Shown here piece after piece: positions 35,131-45,129 of a stretch of 64,000 nucleotides of DNA. The notes below the pieces were generated by a model that saw only the letters and a list, made by a program, of their open reading frames with translations, was not told the origin of the DNA and did no database searches. The stretch is from Meridianimarinicoccus zhengii (GTDB taxonomy: Bacteria > Pseudomonadota > Alphaproteobacteria > Rhodobacterales > Rhodobacteraceae), in contig NZ_QDFI01000009.1 in assembly GCF_003254465.1 (NCBI RefSeq), positions 22,898 through 86,897 on the forward strand, written 5' to 3'. Both the position numbers and the translations under genes were made by a program. Each line of letters opens with the position of its first letter. The first letter of the stretch is position 1.

Positions 35131-36048
35131 ATGACCGTATCCCGCCCCACCCCGCCCCGCGCGGACCAGATCAAGGCCGTGCTCTGGGCGCTCGCGGCGG
35201 TGTGCAGTTTCGCGGCCATGGCCGTCGCGGGGCGCGAGGCCGGGCGCAGTCTCGACACGTTCGAGATCATGACCTACCGCTCGATCATCGGCATCGTGCT
35301 CGTGTGCGGCGTCATCACCCTGCGCCGGCGCTGGGGCGACATCCGGCGCGACCGGCTGGGCCTACACGGCGCGCGTAACCTGTGCCATTTCGCGGGCCAG
35401 AACCTGTGGCTCTACGCGCTGACCGTGATCCCGCTGGCGCAGGTCGCGGTGCTCGAATTCTCCTACCCGATCTGGGTGGCGCTCGCCGCCCCCTTCCTGC
35501 TGGGCGAACGCATGACCCTGCAACGGGCCGTCGCGGTCGCCCTTGGCTTCGCGGGCATCCTTCTGGTGGTGCGGCCGGGCCTGATGCCGGTGAACGCGGG
35601 CACGCTCGCCGCCCTCGGGGCCGCGTTCTGCTTCGCGGGCGTCGCGCTGGCGACCCGCAAGCTGACCGCGGACCAGACCACGCTCTGCATCATGTTCTGG
35701 CTCACCGCGATGCAGCTTGTGATGGGGTTGGTGATGGCGCTCCATGATGGGGCGATGGCCCTGCCCGATGCGCGTGCCCTGCCCTTCGTGATCGTCGTGG
35801 GGTTGGCCGGGCTTCTGGCGCATGTCTTCCTGACCACCGCGCTGTCGCTCGCGCCCGCGACGCTGGTCATGCCCGTGGAATTCCTGCGCCTGCCGATCAC
35901 GGCGACGCTGGGCGCAGTGCTCTATCTCGAAGGGCTCGATCCCTTCGTTCTGCTGGGCAGCGCGGTGATTCTCGGCGGGAACCTCGTGAACCTCTGGCCG
36001 CGCCGTGCGCCGCACGTGGCAGGAACGTCACGTCGCAAGTTGCCGTGA
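35131..36048 (+). CDS. DMT/EamA family transporter
   Basis: A 305-residue inner-membrane protein of the drug/metabolite transporter superfamily. It has about ten hydrophobic segments in two homologous EamA halves. The first half includes YRSIIGIVLVCGVI, ARNLCHFAGQNLWLYALTVIPLAQVAVLEFSYPIWVALAAPFLLGE; the second ends FLRLPITATLGAVLYLEGLDPFVLLGSAVILGGNLVNLW. Typical function is export of metabolites or amino acids, but the substrate cannot be predicted. It lies 75 bases downstream of guaA in the same direction and a hairpin covers its stop codon. Confidence 0.87.
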   Translation: MTVSRPTPPRADQIKAVLWALAAVCSFAAMAVAGREAGRSLDTFEIMTYRSIIGIVLVCGVITLRRRWGDIRRDRLGLHGARNLCHFAGQNLWLYALTVIPLAQVAVLEFSYPIWVALAAPFLLGERMTLQRAVAVALGFAGILLVVRPGLMPVNAGTLAALGAAFCFAGVALATRKLTADQTTLCIMFWLTAMQLVMGLVMALHDGAMALPDARALPFVIVVGLAGLLAHVFLTTALSLAPATLVMPVEFLRLPITATLGAVLYLEGLDPFVLLGSAVILGGNLVNLWPRRAPHVAGTSRRKLP

Positions 36049-36051
36049 CGT
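36025..36051 (+). terminator. Hairpin spanning the DMT transporter stop codon
   Basis: ACGTCACG (36025-36032) pairs exactly with CGTGACGT (36044-36051). The 11-base loop itself contains GCAA-G-TTGC. The stem includes the stop codon at 36046-36048. There is no U-tract. It may end or stabilise the transcript before the FadL-like gene. Confidence 0.35.
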
Positions 36052-36134
36052 GACGTTGCACGTTGACCGGTAAATACGCGTGATCCTAAGCCAGCTGACA
36101 GCGTAAAGCATCCATATCGGGGGGAGACACGGGC

Positions 36135-37358
36135 ATGCGCATCACCACCACGGCACTGGTCCTGACGGCCATCGGCGCGCAGGGCGCGGCGGCGGGCGGA
36201 ATCGACCGCGCCGCCAACGCCAACGACATCATCTTCCGGGATGGCAACTACGCCGAGATCGGTGTGTCGCGCACGGTCCCCGACGTGACGGGCACCGACC
36301 GGCCAAGCGCCCTGCCCGGCCGCTACGACTACACCGGCGTGGCCGACAGCTTCACGCTGTTCAATTTCGGCATCAAGTACGACGTGAACGACCGCTTCAG
36401 CCTCGCCTTCACCGGGCAGCAGGATTACGGGTCCGACATCAACTACGACGGTAATCCCGGCACCAGCCTTCTGGGCGGCACCTCGGCGGTGGCCGACACC
36501 TATGCCCTGTCGCTTCTGGCCCGTTACAAGCTGACCGAGAATTTCTCGGTCCATGGCGGCGTTCGCGCCGACCGCGCGGATGGCAGCATCCGGCTCGATG
36601 GGCTCGCCTATGGCGGATCGACGGCATTCGGGCCGACCGGCGCACCGCTGACCGCGGCCCAGATCAGCGGCCTGACCGGCGGCGCCCGGACGACCAACGC
36701 CGTCTCGGGCTACGAGGTCGAACTGGATCAGGACTGGGGCTATGGTTTCCAGCTTGGCGCCGCCTATGAGATCCCCGACATCGCCCTGCGGCTCGCCGTG
36801 ACCTACACGTCGAAGATCACCCACGACTTCGACACGACCGAAACCTTCCGGGGCGCGGGCGGACGCACCGCCAGCTTCTCCGGCAGCACGACCAGCGTGG
36901 ACACGCCGCAATCGGTCAACGTGAACCTCCAGTCCGGCGTCGCGAAAGACACGCTCGTCTTCGCCAACTACCGCTGGGCGGACTGGTCCGAGTTCAAGAT
37001 CAACCCCGACCAGTTCGCGGCCGTGACCGGATCGCAGCTCGTGTCCATCGACGACGCGCATACCTATGAAATCGGGATCGCGCGCCGCTTCACCCCCGCC
37101 TTCGCCGCGCGCGCCTCGGTTGTCCGCGACATCGTGGAAGGCGACAACCTCGTGTCGCCGCTGTCCCCGACCAAGGGCTACACCGCCGTGGCCCTGGGTG
37201 GCACCTACACCGTGGGCGCGGTCGAGTATTCGGCAGGCGTGCGCTATTTCTGGCTCGGCGACGCGAAGCCCGAAACCGGCACACCGGACGTGGCCCGCGC
37301 CGATTTCACCGACAACGACGCGATCGCGTTCGGCTTCCGGGTCGGGTACTCCTTCTGA
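36135..37358 (+). CDS. OmpP1/FadL family outer membrane protein
   Basis: A 407-residue outer-membrane beta-barrel of the FadL/TodX family, which takes up long-chain fatty acids or other hydrophobic compounds. A signal peptide (MRITTTALVLTAIGAQGAAAG) is followed by an N-terminal plug-like part. The rest alternates amphipathic strands, such as FSLAFTGQQDYGSDINY, YELTFNV-type stretches and VEYSAGVRYFWLGDAKP, ending in phenylalanine (FRVGYSF), as required for BAM recognition. It is followed by a strong intrinsic terminator. A GGGGGAGA precedes the ATG. The exact substrate is unknown. Confidence 0.87.
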   Translation: MRITTTALVLTAIGAQGAAAGGIDRAANANDIIFRDGNYAEIGVSRTVPDVTGTDRPSALPGRYDYTGVADSFTLFNFGIKYDVNDRFSLAFTGQQDYGSDINYDGNPGTSLLGGTSAVADTYALSLLARYKLTENFSVHGGVRADRADGSIRLDGLAYGGSTAFGPTGAPLTAAQISGLTGGARTTNAVSGYEVELDQDWGYGFQLGAAYEIPDIALRLAVTYTSKITHDFDTTETFRGAGGRTASFSGSTTSVDTPQSVNVNLQSGVAKDTLVFANYRWADWSEFKINPDQFAAVTGSQLVSIDDAHTYEIGIARRFTPAFAARASVVRDIVEGDNLVSPLSPTKGYTAVALGGTYTVGAVEYSAGVRYFWLGDAKPETGTPDVARADFTDNDAIAFGFRVGYSF

Positions 37359-37407
37359 TCCTGCGCGCGCGGACCGTGGAAAGGGCCGCGCGACCCGCCG
37401 ACGCGCG

Positions 37408-37440
37408 TCATACGGAAATCATACGAGAGTCATACAAGAG
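37408..37440 (+). repeat. Three direct repeats of TCATAC with 11-base period
   Basis: TCATAC starts at 37408, 37419 and 37430, each followed by a purine-rich pentamer, so the three units face the same side of the helix. The repeat sits between the FadL stop and its terminator. It could be an operator or a replication-slippage product. Confidence 0.6.
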
Positions 37441-37458
37441 TCCGACACCTCAAAAACC

Positions 37459-37487
37459 GGGGGCCGCAGCCAATGCGGCCCCCTTTT
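37459..37487 (+). terminator. Intrinsic terminator of the FadL-like gene
   Basis: A perfect 10-bp stem, GGGGGCCGCA (37459-37468) with its exact complement (37474-37483), a 5-base loop and TTTT at 37484-37487. It lies about 100 bases after the FadL stop. This is the cleanest Rho-independent terminator in the window. An A-run before the stem makes it possibly bidirectional. Confidence 0.88.
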
Positions 37488-37566
37488 CGCGTCGCCAACG
37501 CGCTTTGGCTTGAGCCCGCCATCCCCGCCCTGCTAGGGCTTCCGCGAAACATCGCGGGGATGACCG

Positions 37567-38427
37567 ATGGCACGACCCACCGCCGACGAATGGCGCAACA
37601 TGACCGGACGCAAGCTGCTGATGTTCGGCATGTCCGGACTTGGGAAAACCCATATTTCCAACATGTTGCGCGCGTCCGGCGGCTGGTTCCACTACTCCGT
37701 GGACTACCGCATCGGCACCCGCTACATGGGCGAGCACATCGTCGACAACTTCAAGCGCGAAGCGATGCGCAACCCGTTCCTGCGCGAATTGCTGCTGTCG
37801 GATTCGATCTACATCTCGTCCAACATCACCTTCGACAATCTCGCGCCGCTGTCCACCTATCTCGGCAAACCCGGCAACCCCGACAAGGGCGGCCTGCCCT
37901 TTGCCGAATACATGATCCGCCAGGAGCAGCACCGCGCCGCCGAGATCGCGGCGCTCATGGACACGTCCCATTTCATCCGCCGGGCCGAGGATATCTATGG
38001 CTATACAAATTTCGTCTGCGACAGCAGCGGATCGATCTGCGAGGTCGTTGACCCGGACGATCCCGATGACCCGGTGCTGAGCGCCCTGACCGACGAGACG
38101 CTGCTGATCTGGCTGCGCGGGTCGGATGCCCACACGGCGGAACTGGTGCGCCGCTTCGACCGCGCGCCCAAGCCCATGTATTACCAGCCGGATTTCCTGA
38201 CCGCGAAATGGCAGCAATACCTGGACGAGAACCGCCTGACAGAACGCGAGGTCGATCCCGACGCCTTCGTGCGCTGGACCTATGCGCAGGCGCTCGCGCA
38301 CCGCCAACCGCGCTATGCCGCGATGGCCCGCAACTGGGGCGTGACCATCGATGCGGACCAGCTGGCGCAGGTGCGGGATGCCAACGGGTTCGTCGAGCTT
38401 GTCGCCACAAGCCTTGAGCAGGACTGA
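37567..38427 (+). CDS. P-loop ATPase/kinase-like protein of unknown function
   Basis: A 286-residue protein with Walker [10 protein letters not shown] at about residues 21-29 and an N-terminal strand KLLMFGMSG, so it binds nucleotide. Further parts are [34 protein letters not shown] and the C-terminal helix [17 protein letters not shown]. No exact family is recognised. An adenylate-kinase-like or 2-phosphoglycerate-kinase-like fold is possible. It stands directly upstream of metA in the same direction, 47 bases apart, so it may share a transcript with it. The start may be residue 12 instead. Confidence 0.7.
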   Translation: MARPTADEWRNMTGRKLLMFGMSGLGKTHISNMLRASGGWFHYSVDYRIGTRYMGEHIVDNFKREAMRNPFLRELLLSDSIYISSNITFDNLAPLSTYLGKPGNPDKGGLPFAEYMIRQEQHRAAEIAALMDTSHFIRRAEDIYGYTNFVCDSSGSICEVVDPDDPDDPVLSALTDETLLIWLRGSDAHTAELVRRFDRAPKPMYYQPDFLTAKWQQYLDENRLTEREVDPDAFVRWTYAQALAHRQPRYAAMARNWGVTIDADQLAQVRDANGFVELVATSLEQD

Positions 38428-38474
38428 CCGGCAGTCTATCTGAGGACTTCCCAGTACCGGACCCTGCCCGAGCC

Positions 38475-39392
38475 ATGCCCATCAAGATCCCATCCGACCT
38501 GCCCGCCCACGACGTGCTCGCACGCGAGGGCGTCATGGTCATGAGCGATCTGGCCGCAGCGCAGCAGGACATCCGCCCCCTGCGCATCGGGCTTCTCAAC
38601 CTGATGCCCAAGAAGATCCAGACCGAGACGCAATTCGCCCGGCTGATCGGCGCGACGCCGCTGCAGATCGACCTGACGCTGGTGCGCATGACCGAACACG
38701 AGTCGAAGAACACCTCCGCCGAGCACATGGAGGCGTTCTATCGCCCCTTCCAGGACATCAAGCACCAGAAATTCGACGGGTTCATCATCACAGGCGCGCC
38801 GATCGAACACCTGCCCTTCGAGGCGGTGACCTATTGGGACGAGTTGCAGGAGGTCATGGACTGGACCCAAACCAACGTGCTGTCGACCTTCGGCGTGTGC
38901 TGGGGCGGGATGGCGATGATCCACCATTTCCACGGCGTTCAGAAACACATGCTCGACCGCAAGGCGTTCGGCTGTTTCCGGCATGAAAACTATGCCCCCG
39001 CGTCGCCCTATCTGCGCGGGTTCTCGGACGAGTTCGTGATCCCGGTGTCGCGCTGGACGGAAATGCGCCAGTCGGAAATCGATGCGGTGCCGGGGCTGGT
39101 GACGCTTCTGGGCAGCGACGAGGTCGGCCCCTGCCTCGTGCAGGACGACGCGCATCGCGCGCTCTATATCTTCAACCACTTCGAATACGACAATCACACG
39201 TTGAAGGAAGAATACGACCGCGACATAGAAGCGGGAAAGGTCATCAACGTGCCCGGCAACTATTACCCGAACGACGACCCGTCCCGCACGCCGCGGAACC
39301 GCTGGCGTAGCCATGCGCATCTGCTCTACGGCAACTGGATCAACCAGATTTACCAGACGACACCCTATGATATCGATGAAATCGGTCGCTAG
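38475..39392 (+). CDS. metA: Homoserine O-acyltransferase MetA
   Basis: A 305-residue enzyme of the MetA family that acylates homoserine (succinyl- or acetyl-CoA) in methionine synthesis. The catalytic cysteine is in [12 protein letters not shown] near residue 142. The His and Glu come later in IFNHFEYD. N-terminal [23 protein letters not shown] is typical. Whether it uses acetyl- or succinyl-CoA depends on a single residue near the active site that I cannot assign safely. Its 3' end overlaps the start of the following hydrolase by up to 26 bases. Confidence 0.94.
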   Translation: MPIKIPSDLPAHDVLAREGVMVMSDLAAAQQDIRPLRIGLLNLMPKKIQTETQFARLIGATPLQIDLTLVRMTEHESKNTSAEHMEAFYRPFQDIKHQKFDGFIITGAPIEHLPFEAVTYWDELQEVMDWTQTNVLSTFGVCWGGMAMIHHFHGVQKHMLDRKAFGCFRHENYAPASPYLRGFSDEFVIPVSRWTEMRQSEIDAVPGLVTLLGSDEVGPCLVQDDAHRALYIFNHFEYDNHTLKEEYDRDIEAGKVINVPGNYYPNDDPSRTPRNRWRSHAHLLYGNWINQIYQTTPYDIDEIGR

Positions 39393-40335
39393 CTTCGCCG
39401 CGGCGCTTGCCGTGGCGGCGGGCATGGCGACCCATTTCCGGGCCGGCGCGCGCGAAGCGGCGGCCGAAGCCGCGTGGCCGCCTGCGGGACAGTTGCTCGA
39501 CGTGGGCGGGGTGAAGGTCCATGCCCATGTGTCGGGCAGCGGGCCGGACGTCGTGCTGATCCACGGTGCGGGCGGCAGCCTGCGGGATTTCACCTTTGAT
39601 CTCGTCGGGCGGCTGGAGGATCGCTATCGCGTCATCGCCTTCGACCGGCCCGGCCACGGCTGGACCGACATGCGGGACACGCAGGGCCAGCCCTTCGACA
39701 GCCCGCAGGCGCAGGCGACCCTGTTACAGGCGGCGGCTCGGCAACTCGATGTCCACACACCCATCGTGCTCGGTCACAGTTTCGGTGGGTCGGTCGCCAT
39801 GGCCTGGGCCGTCACGCAGCCCGACACGCTGGCCGGTGTCGTGCTGCTGGCCGGGGCGTCCATGCCCTGGCCCGGCACGCTGAACGCCAGCTACCGGGTC
39901 AATGCGAACCCGCTGGGCGCCGCGGTCGTCGTGCCGCTCATCACCGCCTGGGCGCCGCTGTCCTATGCCGAGACCGTGCTGGCGGGCATCTTCGCACCGC
40001 AGCCCATGCCCGACGGCTATGCGGACCATTTCGGTCTGCCCATGGCCATGCGCCGCGATATCCTGCGCGCCAATGCGCGGCAGGTGAACGGGTTGCGGCC
40101 CCATGTCGTGGCCCTGTCGGAACGCTACCCGCTGCTGTCGCTGCCGGTCGAGCTGGTGCACGGCACCGCAGACACGATCGTGCCGCTCGCCGTCCATTCC
40201 GGGCCGCTCGCGGCGCTGGTGCCGGGCGCGAACCTGACTGCGCTCGAAGGGGTCGGTCACATGCCCCATCACAGCGACCCCGCGGCCGCCGTGGCCGCCA
40301 TCGACCGGGCCGCGGCGCGGGCAGGATTGCGCTGA
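39367..40335 (+). CDS. Alpha/beta-fold hydrolase
   Basis: A 322-residue hydrolase. An N-terminal hydrophobic segment ([15 protein letters not shown]) may be a signal anchor. The core shows LIHGAGGSL (oxyanion region), the nucleophile elbow GHSFGGS near residue 140, the acidic residue in HGTADTIV and the catalytic histidine in GVGHMPHH. These residues define a complete Ser-Asp-His triad. The gene overlaps the end of metA; the start may also be the ATG at 39376. The substrate is unknown; haloperoxidase/esterase-like relatives are common. Confidence 0.82.
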   Translation: MISMKSVASFAAALAVAAGMATHFRAGAREAAAEAAWPPAGQLLDVGGVKVHAHVSGSGPDVVLIHGAGGSLRDFTFDLVGRLEDRYRVIAFDRPGHGWTDMRDTQGQPFDSPQAQATLLQAAARQLDVHTPIVLGHSFGGSVAMAWAVTQPDTLAGVVLLAGASMPWPGTLNASYRVNANPLGAAVVVPLITAWAPLSYAETVLAGIFAPQPMPDGYADHFGLPMAMRRDILRANARQVNGLRPHVVALSERYPLLSLPVELVHGTADTIVPLAVHSGPLAALVPGANLTALEGVGHMPHHSDPAAAVAAIDRAAARAGLR

Positions 40336-40361
40336 TCCGGTCGCCCCTGTAGCCATACCGG

Positions 40362-41255
40362 ATGACAGACCAGCCTGCCCCGCCGCCGCATAGCCTGCCC
40401 TTCGAAGGTGCGATCACGCGTTTTTTCGAAACCGAGGCCCCCCCCGAAGTGCGCGCGGCGATCACCCCGGATCGCAAGACGATCCTCGGCCCGCACTACC
40501 CCTATGACGCGCGGATGGACGCGGACGATTACGCCGCCACGCTCTACGCCCTCCAGATCGAACTGGCGCGGTTTCAGCACTGGGTGCAGGACAGCGGCGC
40601 ACGGGTGGTCGTGCTGTTCGAAGGCCGCGACGCCGCCGGCAAGGGCGGCACGATCAAGCGGTTCCGCGAGAATCTCAATCCACGCGTCGCCCGCGTCATC
40701 GCCCTGCCGCGGCCCAGCCCGACCGAAGCGGGGCAATGGTATTTCCAGCGCTACATCGCGCAACTGCCCACGGCGGGCCAGATCGCGCTGTTCGACCGGT
40801 CGTGGTACAATCGCTCGGTGGTGGAACGGGTGTTCGATTTCTGCACCACCGCCGAACGCGACCTGTTCTTTCAGCAGGTGCCGGGCTTCGAACGCGCGCT
40901 CGTGCAGGATGGCATCCACCTTGTGAAACTCTGGCTCAACGTGGGGCAGGCCGAACAGCTGCGCCGGTTTCTCGACCGCGAATCCGATCCGCTGAAACAG
41001 TGGAAGCTCAGCCAGATCGACGTGGACGGGCTGCGCCGCTGGAACGCCTATTCGGCGGCGATCCGCGAAACCTTCGCGGCCACTCATTTCGACCACGCCC
41101 CGTGGACGGTCATCAAGGCCGATGACAAGCGCCGCGCGCGCATCGCCGCGATCCGGGCGGTGCTGTCGGCCGTGCCCTATGCCGGGCGCAACGACGACGT
41201 GGTGCAGGCGCCCGACCCGAAGATCTGCGGCGGGCCGGACCTCTGGGATGCCTAA
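40362..41255 (+). CDS. ppk2: Polyphosphate kinase 2 family protein
   Basis: A 297-residue enzyme of the PPK2 family that uses polyphosphate to phosphorylate nucleotides (or the reverse). It shows Walker A EGRDAAGKGGTIKR at about residues 88-101, the lid RPSPTEAGQWYFQRY and Walker B LFDRSWYNRSVVERV, then FERALVQDGI and FLDRESDPLKQWKLSQID. A single PPK2 domain is present. The class (ADP- or AMP-specific) cannot be decided. The gene overlaps the next one by 8 bases, so the TetR regulator is cotranscribed. Confidence 0.93.
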   Translation: MTDQPAPPPHSLPFEGAITRFFETEAPPEVRAAITPDRKTILGPHYPYDARMDADDYAATLYALQIELARFQHWVQDSGARVVVLFEGRDAAGKGGTIKRFRENLNPRVARVIALPRPSPTEAGQWYFQRYIAQLPTAGQIALFDRSWYNRSVVERVFDFCTTAERDLFFQQVPGFERALVQDGIHLVKLWLNVGQAEQLRRFLDRESDPLKQWKLSQIDVDGLRRWNAYSAAIRETFAATHFDHAPWTVIKADDKRRARIAAIRAVLSAVPYAGRNDDVVQAPDPKICGGPDLWDA

Positions 41256-41865
41256 GCGCGGCTATCACCATGGCAATCTGCGGCAGGCGCTGGTCGATGC
41301 GGCGCTCGAGCTCATAGCGGAACGCGGACCCATGGGCTTCACCCTGTCCGAAGCGGCCAAGCTCGCGGGCGTCACCCCGGCAGCGGTCTACCGCCATTTC
41401 GACGGGCGCGAGGCGCTAATCGCCGAGGCGGCACTCCAGGGCTACGCCATCTTCGCGGACCTGATGGAATTCGCTTATGACGACGGGCGGCCCACGGCGC
41501 TTGCGGCGTTCGAAGCCACAGGGCGCGCCTATCTCGCCTTCGCGCGCAAGTATCCCGGCCATTACGTGGCGATGTTCGAAAGCGGCATCCCGGTCAACGC
41601 GTCGGCGGATCTGGCGCGCGCGGCGGAACGGTCGCGCGGCGTGTTGGAACGCGCCGCGATGGAACTGGCCCGCCACATTCCGCCCGAAAAGCGTCCCCCC
41701 GCAGCAATGGTCAGCGCCCATGTCTGGGCGCTGTCGCACGGCGTGGTGGAGCTGTTCGCGCGAGGGGCGCCCGGCGGGCGGGCGCCCTACCCGCCCGAGG
41801 ACCTGCTGGAAACGGGCGTGGGCATTTATCTGCGCGGGCTGGGGCTGATCCCGCCCGATACCTGA
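41248..41865 (+). CDS. TetR family transcriptional regulator
   Basis: A 205-residue repressor. The N-terminal HTH (about residues 8-55) contains FTLSEAAKLAGVTPAAVYRHFDGREALIAEAA, the classic TetR recognition helix. The C-terminal ligand domain begins near residue 80 with AFEATGRAYLAFARKYPGHY and resembles the WHG type (ending HVWALSHGVVELFARG). The ATG lies inside the end of ppk2. It converges on dxs, with the two stops adjoining. Target genes are unknown; the upstream ppk2 or a nearby transporter would be usual. Confidence 0.87.
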   Translation: MPKRGYHHGNLRQALVDAALELIAERGPMGFTLSEAAKLAGVTPAAVYRHFDGREALIAEAALQGYAIFADLMEFAYDDGRPTALAAFEATGRAYLAFARKYPGHYVAMFESGIPVNASADLARAAERSRGVLERAAMELARHIPPEKRPPAAMVSAHVWALSHGVVELFARGAPGGRAPYPPEDLLETGVGIYLRGLGLIPPDT

Positions 41866-43785
41866 TCAGGCGCGGTTGAGCCGCACGACCTTGTCCGCCA
41901 ACCCGAGCGCCTGACGTGCCGTCGCCGCGATGTCCTGCGCGCTCATGCCCGCATCGGCGTACATCTCCGCCGGGCTCGCCTGGTCGATGTAGCGGTCGGG
42001 CAGATGCACGCAGCGCACGCGCAGCTTGCCGTCCAGCGCCCCGGTCGCGGCCAGTTCGTGCAGCACCATGGACCCGAAACCGCCCTGCGCGCCTTCCTCG
42101 ATCACGACAAGCGCGCCGTGCCACGCCGCCAGATCGGCCAGAAGCGCGCGGTCGAGCGGCTTTGCGAAACGGGCATCGGCCACGGTGGCCTTGATCCCGT
42201 CGCGCTGCAGCAGGTCGGCGGCCTCCAGCGTCTCCGCAAGATGCGTGCCGAGCGACAGGAAGGCCACGTCGGACCCTTCGCGCACGATCCGGCCCTTGCC
42301 GATTTCCAGCACCTTCCCGCGTTCGGGCAGCGCCACGCCCGTGCCGTTGCCGCGCGGATAGCGGAAGGCGATGGGCCCGGCGTCATGCGCGACTGCGGTT
42401 TCCACCATGTGCATCAGTTCCGCCTCGTCCGACGCGGCCATCACGGTCATCCCCGGCAGCGCCGACAGGTAGACCAGATCGAACGCGCCGGCATGGGTCG
42501 GCCCGTCCGCGCCCACCAGCCCGGCGCGGTCGATGGCAAAGCGCACCGGCAGACCCTGCAATGCCACGTCATGGACCACCTGGTCATATCCGCGCTGCAA
42601 GAAGGTCGAATAGATCGCGCAAAACGGCTTCAGCCCCGACGCGGCCATCCCGGCTGCAAAGGTCACGGCGTGCTGTTCCGCGATGCCCACGTCGAAGACA
42701 CGCGCCGGGAACCGGTCGGCCATGGTGTTCAGCCCGGTGCCGCCGGGCATCGCCGCGGTGACTGCCACGATATCGGGGTCGCGCGACGCGGCCTCGGTCA
42801 GCGCCTTTCCGAAGACCGACGTATAGCTGGGGGCTGCGGGCTTGGATTTCTGCTGCGCGCCGGTCGCCACGTCGAATTTCGCCACCCCGTGATACTTGTC
42901 CGCCGATGCCTCCGCAGGTGCGTAGCCCTTGCCCTTGACCGTGCAGGCATGGATCAGCACCGGACCCGTCGCCCGCGCCCGTACTGCGCGGAGCACGCTC
43001 AGAAGCTGGACCATGTCGTGCCCGTCGATGGGGCCCACGTAATCGAAGCCAAGTTCCTCGAACAGCGTGCCCTGTCCGCCAAGGCCGGTGACAAGCTGCC
43101 TTGCACGGCGCGCGCCGTCACGCATGGGCGCGGGCAGCGCCGCCTCGAACCCTTCGGCAAGGCTGCGCATCTTGGCCAGCGGTTCGCTACCGTACAACCC
43201 GGACAGATAGGCCGACATGGCGCCCGTGGGCGGAGCGATCGACATCTCGTTGTCGTTCAGGATCACGAACAGCCGCCGGCCATGCGCGCCCGCGTTGTTG
43301 AGCGCCTCATAGGCCATTCCGGCGCTGATCGACCCGTCGCCGATCACGGCGATGGCGTCGCCTGTCGGCTTGCCCATGTCGCGCGCGACGGCGAAACCGA
43401 GCGCCGAGGAAATCGACGTGGACGAGTGCGCCGCCCCGAACGGATCGTATTCGCTTTCGGCGCGCTTGGTAAAGCCCGACAGCCCGCCCTTCTGGCGCAG
43501 GGTGCGGATACGGTCGCGCCGCCCGGTCAGCACCTTGTGCGGATAGCACTGGTGGCCCACGTCCCACACCAGCTTGTCGCGCGGCGTGTCGAACACGGCA
43601 TGGAGCGCCACGGACAGTTCCACCACCCCGAGGCTGGAGCCGAGATGCCCGCCCGTATGGCTGACGGCGTCGATCACCTCGGTGCGCAGTTCCTGCGCGA
43701 CGCGACCAAGATCGACATCGCTCAGCACACGCAGATCGGCGGGGCCTGCAACGCGGTCGAGCGTGGGGGTCAGGGGACGGGTCAT
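41866..43785 (-). CDS. dxs: 1-deoxy-D-xylulose-5-phosphate synthase
   Basis: A 639-residue thiamine-diphosphate enzyme joining pyruvate and glyceraldehyde 3-phosphate, the first step of the non-mevalonate isoprenoid pathway. The thiamine motif is [18 protein letters not shown] (about 153-170), the catalytic glutamate lies in VGIAEQHAV (about 370), and the C-terminal transketolase domain is complete. The start at 43785 is the ATG before RPLTPTLDR. In Rhodobacterales photosynthesis clusters a dxs copy lies downstream of the puf operon, so isoprenoid supply for carotenoid and phytyl tails is co-located with the pigment genes. A second dxs may exist elsewhere. Confidence 0.95.
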   Translation of the reverse strand: MTRPLTPTLDRVAGPADLRVLSDVDLGRVAQELRTEVIDAVSHTGGHLGSSLGVVELSVALHAVFDTPRDKLVWDVGHQCYPHKVLTGRRDRIRTLRQKGGLSGFTKRAESEYDPFGAAHSSTSISSALGFAVARDMGKPTGDAIAVIGDGSISAGMAYEALNNAGAHGRRLFVILNDNEMSIAPPTGAMSAYLSGLYGSEPLAKMRSLAEGFEAALPAPMRDGARRARQLVTGLGGQGTLFEELGFDYVGPIDGHDMVQLLSVLRAVRARATGPVLIHACTVKGKGYAPAEASADKYHGVAKFDVATGAQQKSKPAAPSYTSVFGKALTEAASRDPDIVAVTAAMPGGTGLNTMADRFPARVFDVGIAEQHAVTFAAGMAASGLKPFCAIYSTFLQRGYDQVVHDVALQGLPVRFAIDRAGLVGADGPTHAGAFDLVYLSALPGMTVMAASDEAELMHMVETAVAHDAGPIAFRYPRGNGTGVALPERGKVLEIGKGRIVREGSDVAFLSLGTHLAETLEAADLLQRDGIKATVADARFAKPLDRALLADLAAWHGALVVIEEGAQGGFGSMVLHELAATGALDGKLRVRCVHLPDRYIDQASPAEMYADAGMSAQDIAATARQALGLADKVVRLNRA

Positions 43786-43886
43786 GGCGGGGTTCCTTCG
43801 GTCGCGGGGGCGGGACAGGGATACCGGGAAACGGGTGCAGCGGTGGGTTCCTACCGGCGCTGCATCGGCGGACCGACACAGCGCCG

Positions 43887-43987
43887 TTCCTGTCGCCACA
43901 GGAAGGGAACCGGGGCCTTGGCCCCGAAGCGCCCGGCCCCCCTGCACGGGGACCGGACCCGGGTGAGAGCGGCCCCGCGCGGGGGCC
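43887..43987 (-). terminator. Hairpin cluster after pufC
   Basis: Three exact hairpins lie directly after the pufC stop in the direction of transcription: GGCCCC/GGGGCC (43971-43987), GGGGCC/GGCCCC (43912-43925) and TTCCTGT/ACAGGAA with a 4-base loop (43887-43904). They probably mark the 3' end of the puf message or protect it from exonucleases, while allowing some reading into dxs. Confidence 0.55.
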
Positions 43988-43993
43988 GGTCCC

Positions 43994-45127
43994 TCAGTCG
44001 TAGACCGGTGCGCCGGGTGCGGCGAGTTCCGGGTAATCGGCGATCACGTTCGTGCCCTGCAGCGGCTTCTGATAGCCTTGGTGGCAGGTCTTGCACGCGA
44101 CCTTCGGCACGTCTGCATAGATCGGACCCAGCCGGTGTTCCGGCAGCACGTCCGTCAGCGGCACGAGCCAGTCGTTGTTCAACTCCTGCACCATCGCGAT
44201 CCCGAGCGAGGCCGTGGCCCATTGCGGGGTCACCTGCGCGGGGTCGTAGAACGCGCGGCTGTTGTGGCAGAACACGCAGTTGCGGCCCAGCGAATTGGAG
44301 AAGTAGTTCATGAGCGAATAGGTCCGCTCCGTGTCCTGCCATGTCCGCGCGCCCGGATCCGACGGGCCATCGATCGGATGGGCCTGAAGGGTGTGCACGT
44401 TGATCGGTTCGTATTCGAGCAGGTACGTCTCCAGCGCGTCCGACGGCAGCGAGGTGAACTGGCTTTGCACGGTCGCACGGTTCTGCACCGCCGACCAGCC
44501 GGCCACCCCTTCGTTGACGGGCGCGATCCGGAACCAGACATTGCTGGGCACGTTCTGGCCGCGGTGGCAGGTGTAGCAGGTCACCCCGACCTCCGCGTTG
44601 GCGTTCACATGACCATACCAGTCGTCGTTGATCGACTGGGTCATCTGGATCATGCTGCGCGCAACAACCTTGGTATACAGGTCGTCATCCGCATAATTGC
44701 CCTCGTTTGCGCCCTCATGACAGTACGTGCAACCCTCGTCCGGGGACACCCACAGCGTGATGGAGTTCATGAGCCGGTTGAAATTGCCCTCGGTCAGATC
44801 GCCCAGAACCTGCACGTTTTCATAGATGTCCCGCGCCAGCGGTTCATCGGAGGCCACCTCATAGGGCGGTTCGGCGTAGTATTCGTCGATGGCGGGGTCG
44901 GGCGTATCCAGGTCCGCTGTGAACTTGGTCACCGACATGCCGGTGCCACGTGGGCCCGTCTGCAGGCTTTCGTTCGGCAGCGGATTTCCCCAGCTTGCAA
45001 ACATGGCGACGGCGAAGACCGCGGTGCCGCCCACGCCGACCAGGATGGCCGGCTTGAGCAGGTTCTTGGTCGGATGCTGGGCGTTCCAGTCATCGAACCA
45101 CTCGGGGATCCAGTTCTTGGGTAGCAT
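43994..45127 (-). CDS. pufC: Reaction-centre tetrahaem cytochrome subunit
   Basis: A 377-residue periplasmic cytochrome that re-reduces the photo-oxidised special pair. Four CxxCH haem sites are present: CTYCH, CYTCH, CVFCH and CKTCH, with methionines such as [20 protein letters not shown] and [10 protein letters not shown] as likely axial ligands. The N-terminus has a hydrophobic anchor ([18 protein letters not shown]) and no lipobox cysteine, so it is anchored by an uncleaved helix rather than lipid. It follows pufM after 2 bases. Presence of pufC instead of pufX distinguishes this operon from Rhodobacter sphaeroides and R. capsulatus. Confidence 0.96.
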   Translation of the reverse strand: MLPKNWIPEWFDDWNAQHPTKNLLKPAILVGVGGTAVFAVAMFASWGNPLPNESLQTGPRGTGMSVTKFTADLDTPDPAIDEYYAEPPYEVASDEPLARDIYENVQVLGDLTEGNFNRLMNSITLWVSPDEGCTYCHEGANEGNYADDDLYTKVVARSMIQMTQSINDDWYGHVNANAEVGVTCYTCHRGQNVPSNVWFRIAPVNEGVAGWSAVQNRATVQSQFTSLPSDALETYLLEYEPINVHTLQAHPIDGPSDPGARTWQDTERTYSLMNYFSNSLGRNCVFCHNSRAFYDPAQVTPQWATASLGIAMVQELNNDWLVPLTDVLPEHRLGPIYADVPKVACKTCHQGYQKPLQGTNVIADYPELAAPGAPVYD

Positions 45128-45129
45128 GA

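Noticed and set aside
38428..38474. SAM-II or SAM/SAH riboswitch before metA
   Set aside because: The 47-base gap lacks the known conserved cores and shows no pseudoknot pairing that I could find; metA may be expressed from the upstream P-loop gene.
43786..43993. Possible pufX between pufC and dxs
   Set aside because: No open frame with a PufX-like single helix and start codon exists here; the stretch is dominated by hairpins.
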